This document shows, piece after piece, positions 63,003-64,000 of a stretch of 64,000 nt of DNA. Source of the DNA: Sindora glabra. Taxonomy: Eukaryota; Streptophyta; Magnoliopsida; Fabales; Fabaceae. Every line of letters starts with the position of its first letter. The stretch's first letter is position 1. The stretch is from assembly GCA_020226215.1 (NCBI GenBank), contig CM035233.1:13659701-13723700 (forward strand), given 5' to 3'. The notes beneath the pieces were generated by a model. The model saw only the letters and a list, made by a program, of their open reading frames with translations, was not told the origin of the DNA and did not search any database. The position numbers and the translations under genes are program-made.

Positions 63003-64000
63003 TTAGCATTATTAATATAGTAAGTTAGTTACAATATAAATATAGAGTTAAATGTTATATTCCTAGAATTTTAAATGCCTTTCAATGTTAACTTCTAGAA
63101 GTGTAATGTTTAACTTTTGTATCATGTTGTAAGGCTTTAAATACCTTTTGGTGTTAGATTTTATAACAAGATACTAAATATGATTGCATAGTATAATTAT
63201 GAAAAGAATAACATTAGCATAATTTAGTTATTTGCATACATCAAATAATTGGAATATTATCCTCAATTTTTAGATCTATAAAATAAAATTTTTGTAAAAT
63301 TGCTAAATGAGATAAGTTATGATTAATAGGGTTGGAGATTTAGAAACAGAACCCATTATTTGTACAAATTTAAATGTGAAAGTAAAAGTGGAACATAGAG
63401 TCGGTCGCATTTGAATCAAGTTAATCTAATGGTCATTATAGGTTGAACCACTAGACGGAACATACTTAAATCAATGAATGGGTTGACCTATTTTTTTTAA
63501 TGCAAAACCATAAAATTCAATGAAACAAGAAAATGTCATTATCCCTCATTATTTGAAAGAACAACCTATAATGAGGTTATTAAAGTGCAAGAGCACATCT
63601 TAGAATTTATCAAATGTTATAAGCTTAATAAATATAAAGGTTAGCATGGGAAATATTTTTTTGAAATGGCATGCACTGGGTGTTTTCCACCAAATTTTAT
63701 TAATGTCATGAAAATGCATTAAAGTTAAAGATGGTGGTTTACTTCTATGCTTTACTTTATGTTAGAAATGTAGTATCTTTTCACTATAAAAACTTATTTT
63801 TCCCAATTGTTATATTTGAAGAAACAAAATTCATTTTTGATGTGTTTATTTAGGTACATGTTTTATTTAGGTTATATTGGAATTTTTATAAGATCTAATT
63901 TTGAAACCTAACCATAAAACCAACTTTAGAACTTAGTAGGACTAATTTATTTAAAGGATGTTCATGGATAGTTGGAGCTATCAAGTTACTATAAAAGGTA
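63003..64000. other. Gene-free AT-rich DNA to the window end
   Basis: No open frame, terminal repeat or RNA gene supported. Confidence 0.5.

Overview
The window is strongly AT-rich nuclear DNA from a flowering plant, most likely a eudicot. It has spliced exons of a plant-type mechanosensitive channel, a MULE transposase, Copia elements primed by initiator tRNA-Met, a plant-type LINE, tRNA-derived SINEs and many small TIR elements. I cannot name the species. No intact host gene is visible: every host coding stretch carries disabling lesions, and most of the DNA is transposon or transposon debris.

Layout. 1-1,747 (minus): N-terminal part of a MULE transposase running off the left edge, broken by a frameshift and a perfect 347-bp tandem duplication. 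1,748-4,792: AT-rich DNA with a ~145-bp degenerate tandem repeat, then a TATA box beside a GC-rich array of GGCGCC palindromes. 4,794-7,905: copy A of an unclassified ~3-kb repeat; copy B lies at 28,984-31,905 in the same orientation. 7,974-21,345 (plus): an MSL-type mechanosensitive channel gene with four recognisable exons. It has been hit by a 6.5-kb Copia element (8,752-15,268; 5-bp target duplication GGTTA; LTRs differing at 4 of 406 positions), a one-base frameshift, an in-frame deletion in the MscS C-terminal domain and a 28-bp filler-like insertion with a stop. Its first intron holds nested TIR elements.

21,346-28,983: gene-free with three MITE-like elements. 32,230-34,115: fragments of a nuclear poly(A) polymerase gene (two exons with their intron, plus a second partial copy) and a probable PPR exon. 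34,950-39,640 (minus): decayed LINE with DUF4283/zinc-knuckle ORF1 and endonuclease/RT ORF2. 41,952-46,364 (minus): old Copia element with TG...TA LTR ends and CATTC target duplications. 46,370-64,000: gene-free and AT-rich, with a Tourist-like element, two very short SINEs with target duplications, a decayed LTR with a tRNA-Met primer site, and local tandem duplications.

These parts do not form a pathway; they record successive insertions. The young Copia element is the only one close to intact, with one in-frame TAG in reverse transcriptase. The points most worth checking are three dyads in the Copia U3, the filler-like insertion in the channel gene, the TATA/GGCGCC array, the captured gene fragments and the ultrashort SINE pair.
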